From the NCBI GenBank assembly GCA_019009955.1, contig CM032228.1, positions 223,421,501-223,485,500 of the forward strand: 64,000 nt of DNA. The letters run 5' to 3'. Made by a program: the position numbers and the translations under genes. Positions 12,518 through 22,838 of the stretch are shown one piece after another. Every line of letters begins with the position of its first letter. Position 1 is the stretch's first letter. Under the pieces are notes generated by a model, which saw only the letters and a program-made list of their open reading frames with translations, did not search any database and had not been told where the DNA came from. The stretch is from Riptortus pedestris. Taxonomy: Eukaryota > Arthropoda > Insecta > Hemiptera > Alydidae.

Positions 12518-12585
12518 TCGGAGCTTTGGTCAATGTTGGTGAACATTCAAAAGATTCATTTCACCAACATTGACCAAAGCTCCGA
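12518..12585. repeat. Perfect 26-bp inverted repeat, 16-nt loop, between two TA runs
   Basis: Left arm 12518-12543 (TCGGAGCTTTGG...) and right arm 12560-12585 (...CCAAAGCTCCGA) are exact reverse complements. The arms are not AT dinucleotide repeat and are more GC-rich than their surroundings. It could be a miniature foldback element, the product of a snap-back template switch or a small-RNA precursor; the sequence does not decide between them. Confidence 0.85.
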
Positions 12586-12599
12586 AAAGAACAACACAC

Positions 12600-12602
<3 letters not shown>

Positions 12603-12633
<31 letters not shown>
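12603..12633. repeat. (TA)n, right flank of the hairpin
   Basis: Short pure TA run closing the TA-hairpin-TA arrangement. Confidence 0.9.
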
Positions 12634-12636
<3 letters not shown>

Positions 12637-12782
12637 TTAAAATTCATAAACCAATTTCTGTAATAGAAGAGCTATTGATAAAACATACAGATAACAGAAA
12701 GGTTTTACACACACATTCAGAGTCAGGAAGTGTTGATTGATTCTGTATAGATATCATTATGATGTATAATGACCACGTTATT

Positions 12783-13222
12783 AGCAGATTTACCTTAAGG
12801 GAAATCAGCTATTGAGGTCGTACTCATGACGCGATTTTCGAAAAATTTCTTCAAATGTCCGATATTTTAACGTTTTATGCAAAAAGACAGATCAAGTTCG
12901 TTAATGGCTGAAATCGGGCCAGTGGGAGGGGGGGTTTTAGACGGGGGATTTTCGAAAATTCGAAATATCTCCGTTACCATACGTCGGAATAAACAATTGT
13001 ATAGAACCAAATTACATTTACTATAAATATTGTCCTATACATTTATCCTCTGTCTTGAATATTAACCGAGATATTTGCATTTTTATGAAATGTGGGCCGG
13101 TAACGGAAGTGTGAGTTTCTCGCCAAAAGCTAGTTCGGCAGGGCTTTCGTATGGAGATTTCTCTATTGTATGACTTCACGTGGGAAATTTGCTTAGTTTA
13201 CGCAGCCGTGACGGACTTTTTT
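12783..13222 (-). mobile_element. Family B element, short form, minus strand
   Basis: Starts with the terminal palindrome (CTTAAGGGAAATCAGCT), then TTGAGGTCGTACTCATGACG, the core in reverse, and ends TTAGTTTACGCAGCCGTGACG. The ACCGCT hairpin and TA run are deleted: TTCAAATGTCCG is joined to the core GATATTTTAACGTTTTATGC. The terminal start hairpin is also damaged (GCAGGGGCTGC reduced). Confidence 0.6.
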
Positions 13223-14760
13223 AAACTGTGAAGTTAGCAACTCATATATATTTATTCTTCGAGACTCCAAAAAATTACATTTTACATATAATTAATAAAA
13301 TGGGAATTAAATATCTTGTGTAACCGTACAAAAAATATAGCTGTTTTTCAGTCTCCAATGGTTTCCAGAGCAAAGGCTGGTAACCATAGCTACCCAAGAT
13401 TATTTACACAATTCTGGAGCTCAGGCTCATAATGTGATTTAAGTAAATGTCATGGCAACTATAATTAGTGAATTTCATTCCAAAGTGGATAATTGGAATT
13501 TATTTTGCGTTGAAATTTTAAATAAAGTCCTTAGTCGCTGGCTTGAAAGGTGGCAAACTGTAGGCAACCCTTATTAGCATACATTGGACGTTGATAAATA
13601 CATAACATGGCCTTCCGTTTAGCATTCGTGGTTTACTTAAACTTCCTATGACTTCTTTTACTATTCTTTTCTTTAAGCTATGAACTTCTTCCCTTTGTGC
13701 CAAAGGATCATGGCGAGGTTTAAAACATCCACGAGAACTTTTACAAGGATTCTAAAGTCTAAGCCCTGAGGGGCTCCGTCTGTTATCTATAAACGCTGAT
13801 GTATGGTTTAAATATAGTATATTATTTTGGGGAAGTAGTTAATAAACAAGCACCTAACTCACTTTTTATAACTTTATTAATCGATTCATTGAAAAAGATA
13901 AAGTAAGAATGAATTAAATATGAGTATTCACTATATAGATAAACAACTAATAATACATTCACACTTATATTAACGTATTTACGTATAACATTTAAAGAAA
14001 AATAATGCTACGGAAGTCAAGATTTTAATTATATTATAAAACTGATAACCACTTTAACAATTTAAGTACACTTTGAACCTTTTTCCTTATTGTGATACTG
14101 TTAAAACTCTCCGGCAATTAATGCAATTTATTAGTTTAGATCCTAGCTTCCATTCCTTATCATAACTCACGTAGACACTTTTAAATATAACATCAAGGAC
14201 CACCATAGAATATCCTGAAATTCAAAGAATATTCAAGAACTACGAAAAGCTAAATACTAATTTAGCCCTTATCATGCACCTCAGTATATTTATCTACTCC
14301 AGAAGAAGTTATCAGGTTTTGTAGCTGTTTGTTGTACACCGGACATGCAATACAAACAGTTCTTATTTAATGTAGGCGATAATAACACAACTGCGTTATC
14401 TTCCAGCATTCAGTTTCTTGCTTCCTCAGAGTTTAGGGCAAATTTCGTCTGAAATAAATATAACATATTTTTTCTTTATTAAATATAGCATTTCCTTGTA
14501 GGATATTGTTGTGGTCATTATGTTACATATAGCTATATATAGTATGTCAATGACAAAAAACAAAACAGGTATATCTAACACAAATTTGTGTGGCTCTTTG
14601 CAATATATTATAAGCGTTTAGCGTTTCCATCATCAAAGTGTTGGAGCGTAGGAAAAGCCTGAAGATATGCTACGGGGCAGAAGTCTGCCGATGAACTGTA
14701 ATAAAACGGAGAAAAAAAATTTCACAAGAGCTTCTGTGTTGAGGTAGTGATGTCTGCATC
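13223..14760. other. Intergenic sequence, nothing recognised
   Basis: AT-rich. The minus-strand ORF at 13518-13703 has no known motif. Around 14280-14420 composition is more mixed but no reading frame shows conservation-like features. Some of this may be diverged LINE 3' sequence, but that is not visible. Confidence 0.35.
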
Positions 14761-14808
14761 TCTCATTCTATTAAATACGTCAGCCTAAGTAAGATCATAA
14801 GTAGATGT

Positions 14809-14851
14809 CTACACACACACACACGCACGCACGCGCGCACGCAAGCACGCA

Positions 14852-14883
<32 letters not shown>

Positions 14884-14888
14884 CACAT
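14809..14888. repeat. (CA)n/(GCAC)n microsatellite
   Basis: CA dinucleotides grading into CGCACG repeats and back. It produces several overlapping His/Thr/Ala-rich and Cys/Val/Arg-rich ORFs on both strands, which are artefacts. Confidence 0.9.
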
Positions 14889-15397
14889 GCAGTTGACAAA
14901 ATTGCAAAAAATACATCCAAGGACCAAAGCATTCCCATGACATGCTCCAACATAACAAAACAAAGTCTACAATACACGTTACGCACGGACACAATAAAAC
15001 AGTGGCAGGAGCGATGGGACAAAACAGAGAAAGGCGAGCTTTTAAAAACATTCATCCCAAATATTGAGGAATGCCTCAACACCTGTACTGCTACTGACTA
15101 TTACTCGACACAAGTACTCACTGGACACGGGACTACTAAATCTTATTTACATAGGTTCAAAATACTAAATGACAAAAACTGCCCCTGTGACAGAACGAGT
15201 GAACAGACTACACCTACCTGACCTTATCTACACTTGCACAGTTACGAAACACACTCCAACTAACACTTATCAAAAACAATGACCAGTGGCCAATAAATCT
15301 AAAGAAGTTGTTTAAAAAATACCCATTAGTATTTAGGCATTTTTCTAAAACCTTAATAGAAACAGCGGACATTTTAAACACCTTACTTAAAGAATAA
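14889..15397 (+). pseudogene. C-terminal end of an RNase H-type LINE polyprotein (remnant)
   Basis: After the CA repeat the frame reads VDKIAKNTSKDQSIPMTC, then IKQWQERWDKTEKGELLKTF, TQVLTGHGTTKSYLHRFKI and NDKNCPCDRTSEQT. This order (end of RNase H, W-rich linker, LTGHG-YL-RF motif, CxC cluster) is typical of the polyprotein C-terminus of jockey/I/R1-group non-LTR retrotransposons of insects. After residue T at about 15220 a frame change is needed to continue (NDQWPINLKKLFKKYPLVFR to a stop near 15397), so the copy is broken. The 5' end is cut at the microsatellite. Clade beyond the RNase H-bearing LINEs is not resolved. Confidence 0.7.
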
Positions 15398-15776
15398 TAA
15401 TTTAAGTCTTCCTTCCATTTTTTTTCTTTTTAACGCCTACATAATGCAATAGAATGAGTGGCATAACTTTCTTAATGAAGTGAAATTAACATGTTATTGA
15501 ATTTTCTGTTTATGTGGACTAATTTTTCAACACTTTGATTGTTTGTTCTTTCATTATGTACGTTATTTATTTCTTTATTTTTTTTGGTTTTTCATTTTTT
15601 TCTTTTTCGTTTATTTTTTTTCTCTTTATTTTTTATTAATTTCAAGAACAAATTTATGAACATCATTTTGTGTATACAAAACACGATGTATTATGAACAT
15701 ACATGTTATATACGGTAATAGTATGGTACATGTAGCAAATAAACGCCCTTTGTGCATGGGTAATGTGCAAAGGAAA

Positions 15777-15777
<1 letters not shown>
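15398..15777. other. T-rich tract, probable LINE 3' flank
   Basis: A long pyrimidine/T-rich stretch (15410-15650) follows the LINE stop. It could be the 3' UTR of that element; no poly(A) end or target duplication was identified. Confidence 0.35.

Positions 15778-15821
<44 letters not shown>
15778..15821. repeat. (TA)n at the 3' end of the R4-like LINE
   Basis: Pure TA run directly beside TATTATTATTATGGGGGAGG, the LINE's 3' end on the minus strand. The LINE may have inserted at, or acquired, this run. Confidence 0.9.
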
Positions 15822-15824
<3 letters not shown>

Positions 15825-15866
15825 ATTATGGGGGAGGCTTATTCTCAGTGAAAAACTGGAATAAAA

Positions 15867-15900
15867 TCCATATCGGGAGAAAATCCAACACCGATATGGA
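15867..15900 (-). other. 3' UTR stem-loop of the R4-like LINE
   Basis: TCCATATCGG (15867-15876) pairs exactly with CCGATATGGA (15891-15900) over a 14-nt loop, about 120 bp downstream of the stop and about 45 bp before the element's 3' end. R2-group LINEs use structured 3' UTRs for template recognition; that role here is inference. Confidence 0.6.
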
Positions 15901-16021
15901 GTTTGTGATTGTGACTATGGGGAATTTAAAAATTTTCGAATGATTCTGGCAGTATCAAGAAGTATCCCTTGCTGTGCTTGTTTCATAATTGCTGTTGGCA
16001 GATTCAAGTTCTTGGTGCCTG

Positions 16022-16633
16022 CTATCGTTGTTTTGGCACGAGTCCATTTGAACTTACTATAATAGGCGTAACTGTGGCAGATTTCAGTTTGTATACCTCT
16101 TTGAGCTCGATAGCCAATTCTTGATATCTTCTTAATTTTTCGGCATGGGATTTTCGAATATTCTCATCATTGGGCACTGCGATGTCAATAATATCAGCAG
16201 TCTTATTGATCTTGTCAATAATGAGAATATCCGGTTTTTTATGGTGCACAGTATGGTCAGTTATCATCGCTTCGTCCCAATACATCTTTATATAATCTTT
16301 TTCCAATAATTTTTGAGGACTATAGCGATAATAAGCGACCTTCTTGTCTACCATGCCGAATTTCTCTGCTAGAGCTTGATGGTATAATTTTGCCACGTTA
16401 TTGTGCCTTTGTAAGTACTCAGATCCAGCAAGTATTTCACACCCAGCCGTAATATGTTGAATGGACTCATAAGCTTTGTTGCATAATCTACATTTATCTG
16501 AGACACTACTATCTTTAAGGATATGACGTCTGTAAGATCTGGTGGCAGTCACTTGGTCTTGGATAGCTGTAATGAAACCTTCTGTTTCTGAAAATAGCTT
16601 TCCAGACGTCAGCCACGCGACAGAATAAGCCAA
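16022..16633 (-). pseudogene. R4-like LINE C-terminus: CCHC knuckle and restriction-like endonuclease
   Basis: 203 codons in the displayed frame; it continues upstream (YDSEVDLAYSVAW) without an ATG, so the displayed start is arbitrary. Visible are C48-x2-C51-x8-H60-x4-C65 (CCHC knuckle) and KKPDILIIDKINKTADIID (133-150), matching the PD..D signature of the endonuclease that nicks target DNA in R2/R4-group LINEs. Residues 151-203 (AVPNDENIRKSHAEKLRRYQ onward) resemble the C-terminal arm seen in insect copies. Residue spacing looks intact, so this part is the better preserved one. Confidence 0.8.
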
Positions 16634-16816
16634 GTCTACCTCCGAGTCATAAAGGCGACTGTAGTAACGACCATGAAGTTACTTACTTTGCCATTCTGAA
16701 AGAAAGTGGGATTCATCTTTAACTTCAGGATTGTTACTACATTTCAAGTTAAAGGCCGTAAACCCATCATCAATTTTAACTATTTCTTTGAAGACGTGGC
16801 TATCATTCGATCTTAT

Positions 16817-17500
16817 CTAATGTCTCAGGTTAACTTCCTGAGACCGACATAGGTTTCGGGTGTTGAGAAGGCTTCGTCCTCCTTGTTTCCTCGATAAATA
16901 CCGCCTGGCCATTGATGAAATCGGAAGGTGCATTCTGGCTTTTGTCATCTCCGTTCTTATGGGTCTATCCAACTCATCGAGAGTAGTGTCAGACCATTTT
17001 ATTATGCCAAAACTATAGATAAGAGATGGTATCGCCCATGTATTAACTGCTTTTATTTTATAGCGGCTTGAAAGATAGCTGTTAAAAATAAGTCGCAAGC
17101 GCTTAATAAATTCATTTTTTAATAGGTCTTTTACATCCTTTTTCGCTATTTTCAGATGCTGTTGAAAACCCAGATATTTGTATGATTCAGTCCTTTCTAG
17201 TTCGTGAATATAGGTTTCATCAGAAACTATTATATTATCTGTAGTCATTTTCTGACCTCGTGAAATATGCAAGACAGCACATTTATCTAACCCAAAAGAC
17301 ATACCAATAGAATCACTATAATTCTTTATTATGCCTATCATGCTTTGCAACTGGGTAGGAGTCTTTGCATATAACTTCAGGTCATCCATATAAAGGCTAT
17401 GACTTACTTTAGTTTCATTTTTACCTATAGAAATTTCGTAACCGTATTCACTGTCTCGAATTATTTGGCTCATGGGATTCATAGCTAAGCAAAACCACAA
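16817..17500 (-). pseudogene. R4-like reverse transcriptase, palm and thumb part
   Basis: 227 codons, open upstream into GDSLSPLWFCLAMN. The catalytic box is YMDD at residues 37-40, followed by LKLYAK, then GMSFGLDKCAVLHI near 67-80 and SYKYLGFQ near 106-113. These are RT motifs C, D and E of R4-type LINEs. The role would be target-primed reverse transcription of its own RNA. The frame ends at LNTRNLCRSQEVNLRH*, where related proteins continue, and the sequence picks up in another frame toward 16633. Non-functional because of truncation and the frame break. Confidence 0.8.
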
Positions 17501-17560
17501 GGGGCTGAGACTGTCACCTTGGTAAATACCTCTTTTTATTTTAATATATTATTATTATTT

Positions 17561-19184
17561 GATTCATTTCTTTTCCATTTCTTCCGCATTTAATGTAACG
17601 GGTCATCTGTAGGTATCATTAATCCTGTAAATCGGAGATCTACTTTATATTGTTGCCTTTTTAGATTAGTTATACAAAACCCGTTCGATTTTAATATGCA
17701 ATTACGTAGGTATATTTAAATAAATATCGTTTTATAAAACAAGCTGTAAAGATATGCAAAATTAAAAGGCTTGTTATTGACCGGCAAAATTATATCATTA
17801 TTTTTTGTTTATTTATGTATCACTAGATCTAATCAAGGCTGGTTTAATGCATTTATTCATACGAATATGATAATCCTGAAAGCATGGTAAACACATGGAT
17901 TTTTTTTTTTTTTTTTTTGGAAGAAACTTTATATTTATTATTGTTATTAAGTGTGAATAATGGGGGTTGAAAACCGACAGAAATTGAGCCCCGATTATAA
18001 CTATTGTATTATTTATGTTGTATATAATGGAGAGATAAAGGTGTCGGGGGTTTGTATAAGCAGCCTATTATGTTATATTTTTGAGGAAGTTTACTTAGGC
18101 CACCGGCTCAATATTAAGATTTACGGTGTTAGCGCTCAGAGGGCCGTCACTATAAATCAAACTAAAAGTGATAATTCCAAGCCTCAAGTGTTGGCAGCTA
18201 TTAGATTTTTTTTTCTCGAGGGACTCATTTAAGAGGTGTTATTTATTATAGGTTCATCGAGGAATTTCGGTTAAAATTCTAATTTTTTTTTGTCTTTTAA
18301 ATTTCTATGTGTTTTAAAAAGGGGGCTGAGCCTTGCATCAAGGGAAGAGAGCTGCCTTATCTTAAATGATTTATCAGTCCACTGAGGTATTAATAAGACT
18401 TTATGGAGTGAAAAAGTGGTTGTCTGTGTAATTAACCTGTGATTGGTGTTAGGTGCAACGGTTACTTTTAATATTAAATTCTTATATAAACCTTGAGCTC
18501 TCTTTTCCTTTTTTTAAATTGGACAATTTATCTAAATTAATTCTCCATTCTTCATAAAATTTCAAATACATAAAGTAGGAAAGGCTCATGGCCTTCTGTA
18601 AAACCTGTGTTCATAAAGGGATCCAAAATATATCCAAATACAACATGAATGCGCATAAATGAGGTATTTAAGGATTTATGATGACAATATGATTTCATTG
18701 GGAGGTGGTGTTGATGGGCACATATCGGAATTAGAAAAGGCCACCAGCCAATAAATGTGTGGAACCTGCGAATGAATGAGTCGTAAGAACATGGAGACCA
18801 TTGGAAATTGACTGAATGTTGACTTTGACGCTACACCTGATGGTAATTATAAGTCTAGTCGATGGTTCTTTTAGAATGTGTGAAGGGTGTGTAAAACCCT
18901 AATAAACTTTTCATATGCAACAATGAGATCTATTGCAATATTACACTTCCGAAATATTCAACAAGGATTAGTGTGGTGGATTGTTTTTCTTTCAGCTTAG
19001 AGCTAACTACGAACTAGATTCGAGATTTCTTTGACGGAACAAAGATTCTTACATTATTGTTGGCCTGTGGGTGCGTATGCATTGAAACTCACATTCAAAG
19101 TTCAAAAAAGATGCAATTTTATGTACAATTTTTTAGAAATTTCCTACCTTCAAGCTAAACAAAAATTACGTATTAAACATAAAG
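17561..19184. other. Intergenic sequence, nothing recognised
   Basis: AT-rich with a poly-T run near 17900. The ORF at 17960-18232 has no recognisable motif and ordinary non-coding composition. 18640-18850 is more balanced in composition but gives no sustained frame. Confidence 0.35.
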
Positions 19185-19680
19185 GTTCGTACGCAGGGGC
19201 TGCGTAAACTAAGGCGAATTCACACGTGCTGGCAATAACATGCTTGTGATCTCAACTCATCACCTATTCTCTCTCATTTTATACAAAAAAAAAACCGATG
19301 AGTAGAAGGAGGGCGGGGGGGGGGGTCACTGGAAGCAGAAAACAAGTACGAACAACTCAATACTTGAGTTACGAAAAAATACACAGAACAACAGTTGTAG
19401 AACACTAACAGTTTAACCAAATTAATTCTATAACATTTTACAATCCGACTCATAATAATGGAGATATTTTGAAATGCACCACTCTAACTCCCCACCATTC
19501 CAGGTCCGATTTCTGCTAATAACAAATATAATCTTTACTATTGACTGAATCGGTTAAATATCGAGTATGCTATAGACCAGATAAACATGTTCGTGAAAAA
19601 TTATAATTGATGGCGTCATTCCTTAACGTATTTGTATATATTTCATTCAAGTAACCTCATTTTGGTAATTCAAATAAAGG
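19185..19680 (+). mobile_element. Family B element, long-form 5' part
   Basis: Start ACGCAGGGGCTGCGTAAACT at 19192, then the long-form leader (ACACGTGCTGGCAATAACA), the first monomer (ACTCAATACTTGAGTTACG, CAATCCGACTCATAATAATG, CCAGGTCCGATTTCTGC) and TAATTGATGGCGTCATTCC. It lacks the second monomer and TA run. The 3' end of a family B copy lies at 19995-20060 and may be its displaced remainder. Confidence 0.6.
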
Positions 19681-19994
19681 GTTAGAACCGCCAGTATAAA
19701 TGATACTGTTCACAAGCACGACAATCAAAAGACGAAGCGACGACGTTCGTAGATCCAGATTCTATTTAATTATATCTAAGAGGTAAGTAAAAAAAAAAAA
19801 ATAAATAAATAAAAAAAACTGGACTAAAACGTAAACAACCTAATACGGGGAACAGAGCCTTCTGACTAACGGACTACTAAGTATAACTTTTGACGGGCTT
19901 GAAGATGGTACCATAGCATCTATAGCACAATGCCAGCTGTACTCGTTCATCAGCCAGTGAAGACGGTCTCCACCCACAGCTATGACAACAGTAA

Positions 19995-20060
19995 TCTCAT
20001 TTTCGTCATCTCCTAGGCAGGATCGATTGACATTCGAGAAAAATCGTATCATGAGTTTCT
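19995..20060 (+). mobile_element. Family B 3' fragment
   Basis: CTCATTTTCGTCATCTCC, GGATCGATTGACATTCGAG and ATCGTATCATGAGT match the segment that normally lies after the TA run. The terminal palindrome is absent. Confidence 0.5.
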
Positions 20061-20164
20061 TTCCTCAAAGTTCTTGAAACATCTCATGCGCTATGAATAG
20101 AAATGTGGTTTTAAAACCCTACGAATTTCCATTAAATGTCCGGATAAGTCTCAAAATTGCTATC

Positions 20165-20330
20165 TCTGGAATATGCTGGATGGTAGAGGAACCAATTGAT
20201 TAGGATCAATAAGAAGGCCAACTCCTCTACTGTTTTTTAATATAATGCAGAGTGCACTTTCGGAGTCAACGCTCCATCCTCAGTGCCTGCTGACAAACAC
20301 AAACCTCGAGTTAATTTAACATTCACAGCA
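20165..20330 (-). mobile_element. Penelope-like terminal sequence with hammerhead-like motif
   Basis: On the minus strand this has GCACTGAGGATGGAGCG followed by ACTCCGAAAGTGCACTCTGC. The same layout (GCTGGATGG, GAGG block, then GAGCG..CATC) recurs in the foldback at 37372-37664. It lies about 600 bp upstream of a GIY-YIG fragment but on the other strand. Penelope-like elements are known to carry hammerhead ribozymes in their terminal repeats; assignment here rests on that association and on motif resemblance. Confidence 0.45.
20247..20286 (-). ncRNA. Candidate hammerhead ribozyme core (probably decayed)
   Basis: Minus strand: GCA, then CTGAGGA (fits CUGANGA), a stem II of GGAG/CTCC with loop CGTTGA, GAA, a very short stem III AGTGCACT, cleavage-site C (20250), then TGC closing stem I with GCA. 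All core boxes appear in hammerhead order. Against activity: an unpaired T precedes stem II and stem I is only 3 bp. Confidence 0.35.
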
Positions 20331-20900
20331 TGGCCAAAGGCAAAATAAACAACAGTCATAAAAACAAACACAATATAAATAGTAAAAACAATGTTAATTC
20401 TCAAAACTAGTCAACTAATAAAAATATAAAATCTAATCACTAGTCAAATACTAAAAATTAAAGCCAAAACAATAAAAAAACCTAATAACAAGTCAAATAA
20501 TAAAAGCAAAGAACGATAAGCATGTGTCAAAAACTATAAATAAAATTAAAAACTAAAAAACTACCTACATTTCAGATTTATATGAAAAACATATCACAGT
20601 GGGTGGTTTTTTCAGAGGTTCTCACCCAAAGAATTTAATTGTTTTTTTCTCTTTTCCAGTTATTTAAATATTGTGTTGCATTGGAAAATATGAAGTCTCA
20701 TAAGTGTAGTTGTCTTTATGCACCAGAAATACTGAATTTTGAAGTGAGTATTTTGTGAGCTTGCTGCCAGAGCTCCTAAATCTGTCCTTTGATTTCCTTC
20801 TTTTTATTTTCTTATTAATCTTTTACATCATCTTTTTTATTACATTACCCCATTCCTGTTCTATCGTGGCAGACGAATTTTATATGAGAAAGAGACCTAA
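20331..20900. other. A-rich region between Penelope-like pieces
   Basis: 20340-20560 is a low-complexity A-rich stretch (repeated CTAATAAAA/AGTCAAATA phrases). It may be part of the Penelope-like copy or its tail; no coding frame is visible. The rest is T-rich and featureless. Confidence 0.35.
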
Positions 20901-21300
20901 AATTATATGAAATCGGATGAAATATAACACATAAAATTAGCAACGCTCTATCAGTAACACCTTGTGCCAAAAAGTGACAAATGGCGCAGAGAAAAGGAAA
21001 CATACAACATGGACGGAGTATACAAAGTAACTTGCACGTGCAATAACACGCACATTCGACAGACTGGAAGGAGAGTCCAAACGCGTTACTCAGATCACAT
21101 ACGCTCATTCAGACTTATCAAACGAGACTCAAATTTCGCTAACTACTTGAACGATCACACCTTACGAACAAACATATCCGACAGCATGAAACAGCTATAC
21201 AGACCAACAAAATGATATAAATTGGACATACAAAAGAACAACTGGCACCCAACTGGTACGACGAACATATTCTGTAATTCAATTATTCATGCAGTTTTTG
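20901..21300 (+). pseudogene. Penelope-like element GIY-YIG endonuclease remnant
   Basis: The frame around 20964-21215 reads KSDKWRREKETYNMDGVYKV, TCTCNNTHIRQTGRRVQTRY, SDHIRSF and NFANYL. GVY..TCTC..THIRQTGR..QTR..DH corresponds to the GIY-YIG nuclease core (GIY / YIG / R / H) with the Cys pair typical of the endonuclease that follows the reverse transcriptase in Penelope-like elements. The second box is degraded (HIRQ where YIGQ is usual). After a stop, the same frame continues with YKLDIQKNNW, resembling the KLDI segment of the family. The RT domain is absent, so this is an isolated C-terminal fragment. Confidence 0.75.
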
Positions 21301-22739
21301 TATTAGACACTATTTAAGACCTTCAACGATGGTTAACGCAGCTATTTCTACCGAGATAGTACTATAAGAACCCAGGTTTGCGAGGACAAGGGTATTATTA
21401 TTTGTAAGGATATTTACTGTTTGAAAATTTGAAATTAACTAGTTTTCTACTTTTTAAAATGGTTAGTAATCTACTGGCTACCTCTTGCACCGGCGGACCA
21501 CGTTTCATCTCCCTTCTCCCAAATTTCGTAAATCTACTATCTTATATCAATAAGATCTAGGAAGCAGTCGCAGAGCAGCCGAAATTTAGCACAGTGAGAA
21601 GAATGGCGTGACAGCTGTTGTAGAAGGTCAGTCGTCGATTAGAAATATTGAATTGGCTTTTTCGTGATCGTAAACTGCAAAGTTGAGGGGTTTGTTTTCA
21701 AGTCCTTAACATTCTTACGCCAGTTGAAATCGCACTTCCCGTACGCCGCAACATTTATACTGTCCCATTTATGTCATACGCTTTATCGATGATATGCTAA
21801 TGTAGAATTTATGTTTCCAATGTAAGAAATGTTGTATCTAGCCTTTTACATTCGCGACGATCGTTATCCTAATCAGAGCTATAACTTTCCACAACCTTTA
21901 CGAGCAATATTTCATAGAACAAGGTTTAATAATTTCTTTTGACTAAATACACCTGAAGTAAGGATAATCAAGGAAAGGCGTCAGTGTAACCTTATATTAA
22001 AACGCAGATTTACGACCTGTTCGATTAAGAATATTGCCTTATGAGTCTTGGAATACCACCCCCCCCCTCCTCCTCCTCTTTTATATAAATATTTTCTCTC
22101 CATATTAAACATGGTGGCTCCTCGGAAACAGAACCTCTAATTATGAAGAGGTTTAAGTAATAGCTTTGCATATTTTTGCATTGATTTAATAATCGGTTTT
22201 ATTTATTTTGGACATTCGCGAATATGAATAAAACAACTATAAAATAAAATGTGGCAGTATATCCATACCGCATTTCAACACCACTTGAAATTGAATAAAT
22301 AACAAATTTATCACTCTCAATGTCTCGCGCTAATTTTTGAAACTCGTTGACTCCCTTCAGGAGAAATTTCAATGTCACACCAGGAATCATGAATTTATTA
22401 ATTATGTAAGAGGTCTTGAGCCTACTAAATATTTTTACTAACAGATTCATAAAAATAGTTTTATAAAATAAACGTGGCAGTGGGCATATACCATTGTGTA
22501 ACCTGTATTACTATACAACAAAATGATTCATGCTTCACGAATCAAATTTATTACTTCAATTCCAAGAAAAACGTTGGGACCATGAAGGATTTTTATTTTT
22601 TCGTTATTTTATTAGTTTCAGTAATCCTAAGAACAATAATAAATTGTCCAATAATATGTAAAACTATTAATATAATATACAGCGATTCTAATAATAAATA
22701 TATTATATTATTATTAATATTGTTAATATAATATACTTA
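21301..22739. other. Intergenic sequence, two unrecognised short ORFs
   Basis: A minus-strand ORF at 22199-22450 (83 aa, with hydrophobic C-terminal FYFIVVLFIF) starts at a real ATG but has no family I recognise. A plus-strand ORF at 22474-22731 is AT-driven. 21300-22100 shows no repeat. Coding status of either ORF is unproven. Confidence 0.35.
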
Positions 22740-22838
22740 ACACCCTTGCTAGAGAAGGGTGATAACCTGTAGTTATCCCGTTCCAATTAGCCTTAGTTGC
22801 AAAAGTGGACGTTAATAATTAAATAAATAATAATAAAT
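22740..22838 (+). mobile_element. tRNA-derived SINE, 3' part
   Basis: CTAGAGAAGGGTGATAACCT, TAGTTATCCCGTTCC, TTAGCCTTAGTTGCAAAAGT and GGACGTTAATAA are the body and 3' end of the SINE family found intact at 28310-28514. The tRNA-like head is missing. Confidence 0.7.

Larger units (their letters stand above)
15822..17560 (-). mobile_element. R4/Dong-like LINE, 5'-truncated
   Basis: Read on the minus strand, the order is RT palm (from GIYQGDSLSPLWFCLAMN), YMDD, RT thumb, CCHC zinc knuckle, restriction-like endonuclease, stop and short 3' UTR. This is the order of the early-branching, site-biased LINEs (R2/R4 group) that carry a PD-(D/E)xK-like endonuclease instead of an APE domain. The 5' end, including RT fingers and any N-terminal domain, is missing beyond about 17555, which fits incomplete target-primed reverse transcription. 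A frame break at about 16640-16815 splits the ORF. The 3' UTR has a 10-bp stem (15867-15876 with 15891-15900). Confidence 0.75.

Noticed and set aside
14763..15082. Overlapping Cys/Val/Arg-rich and His/Thr-rich ORFs on both strands
   Set aside because: They read the CA/GCAC microsatellite; only the plus-strand part after 14889 carries LINE motifs.
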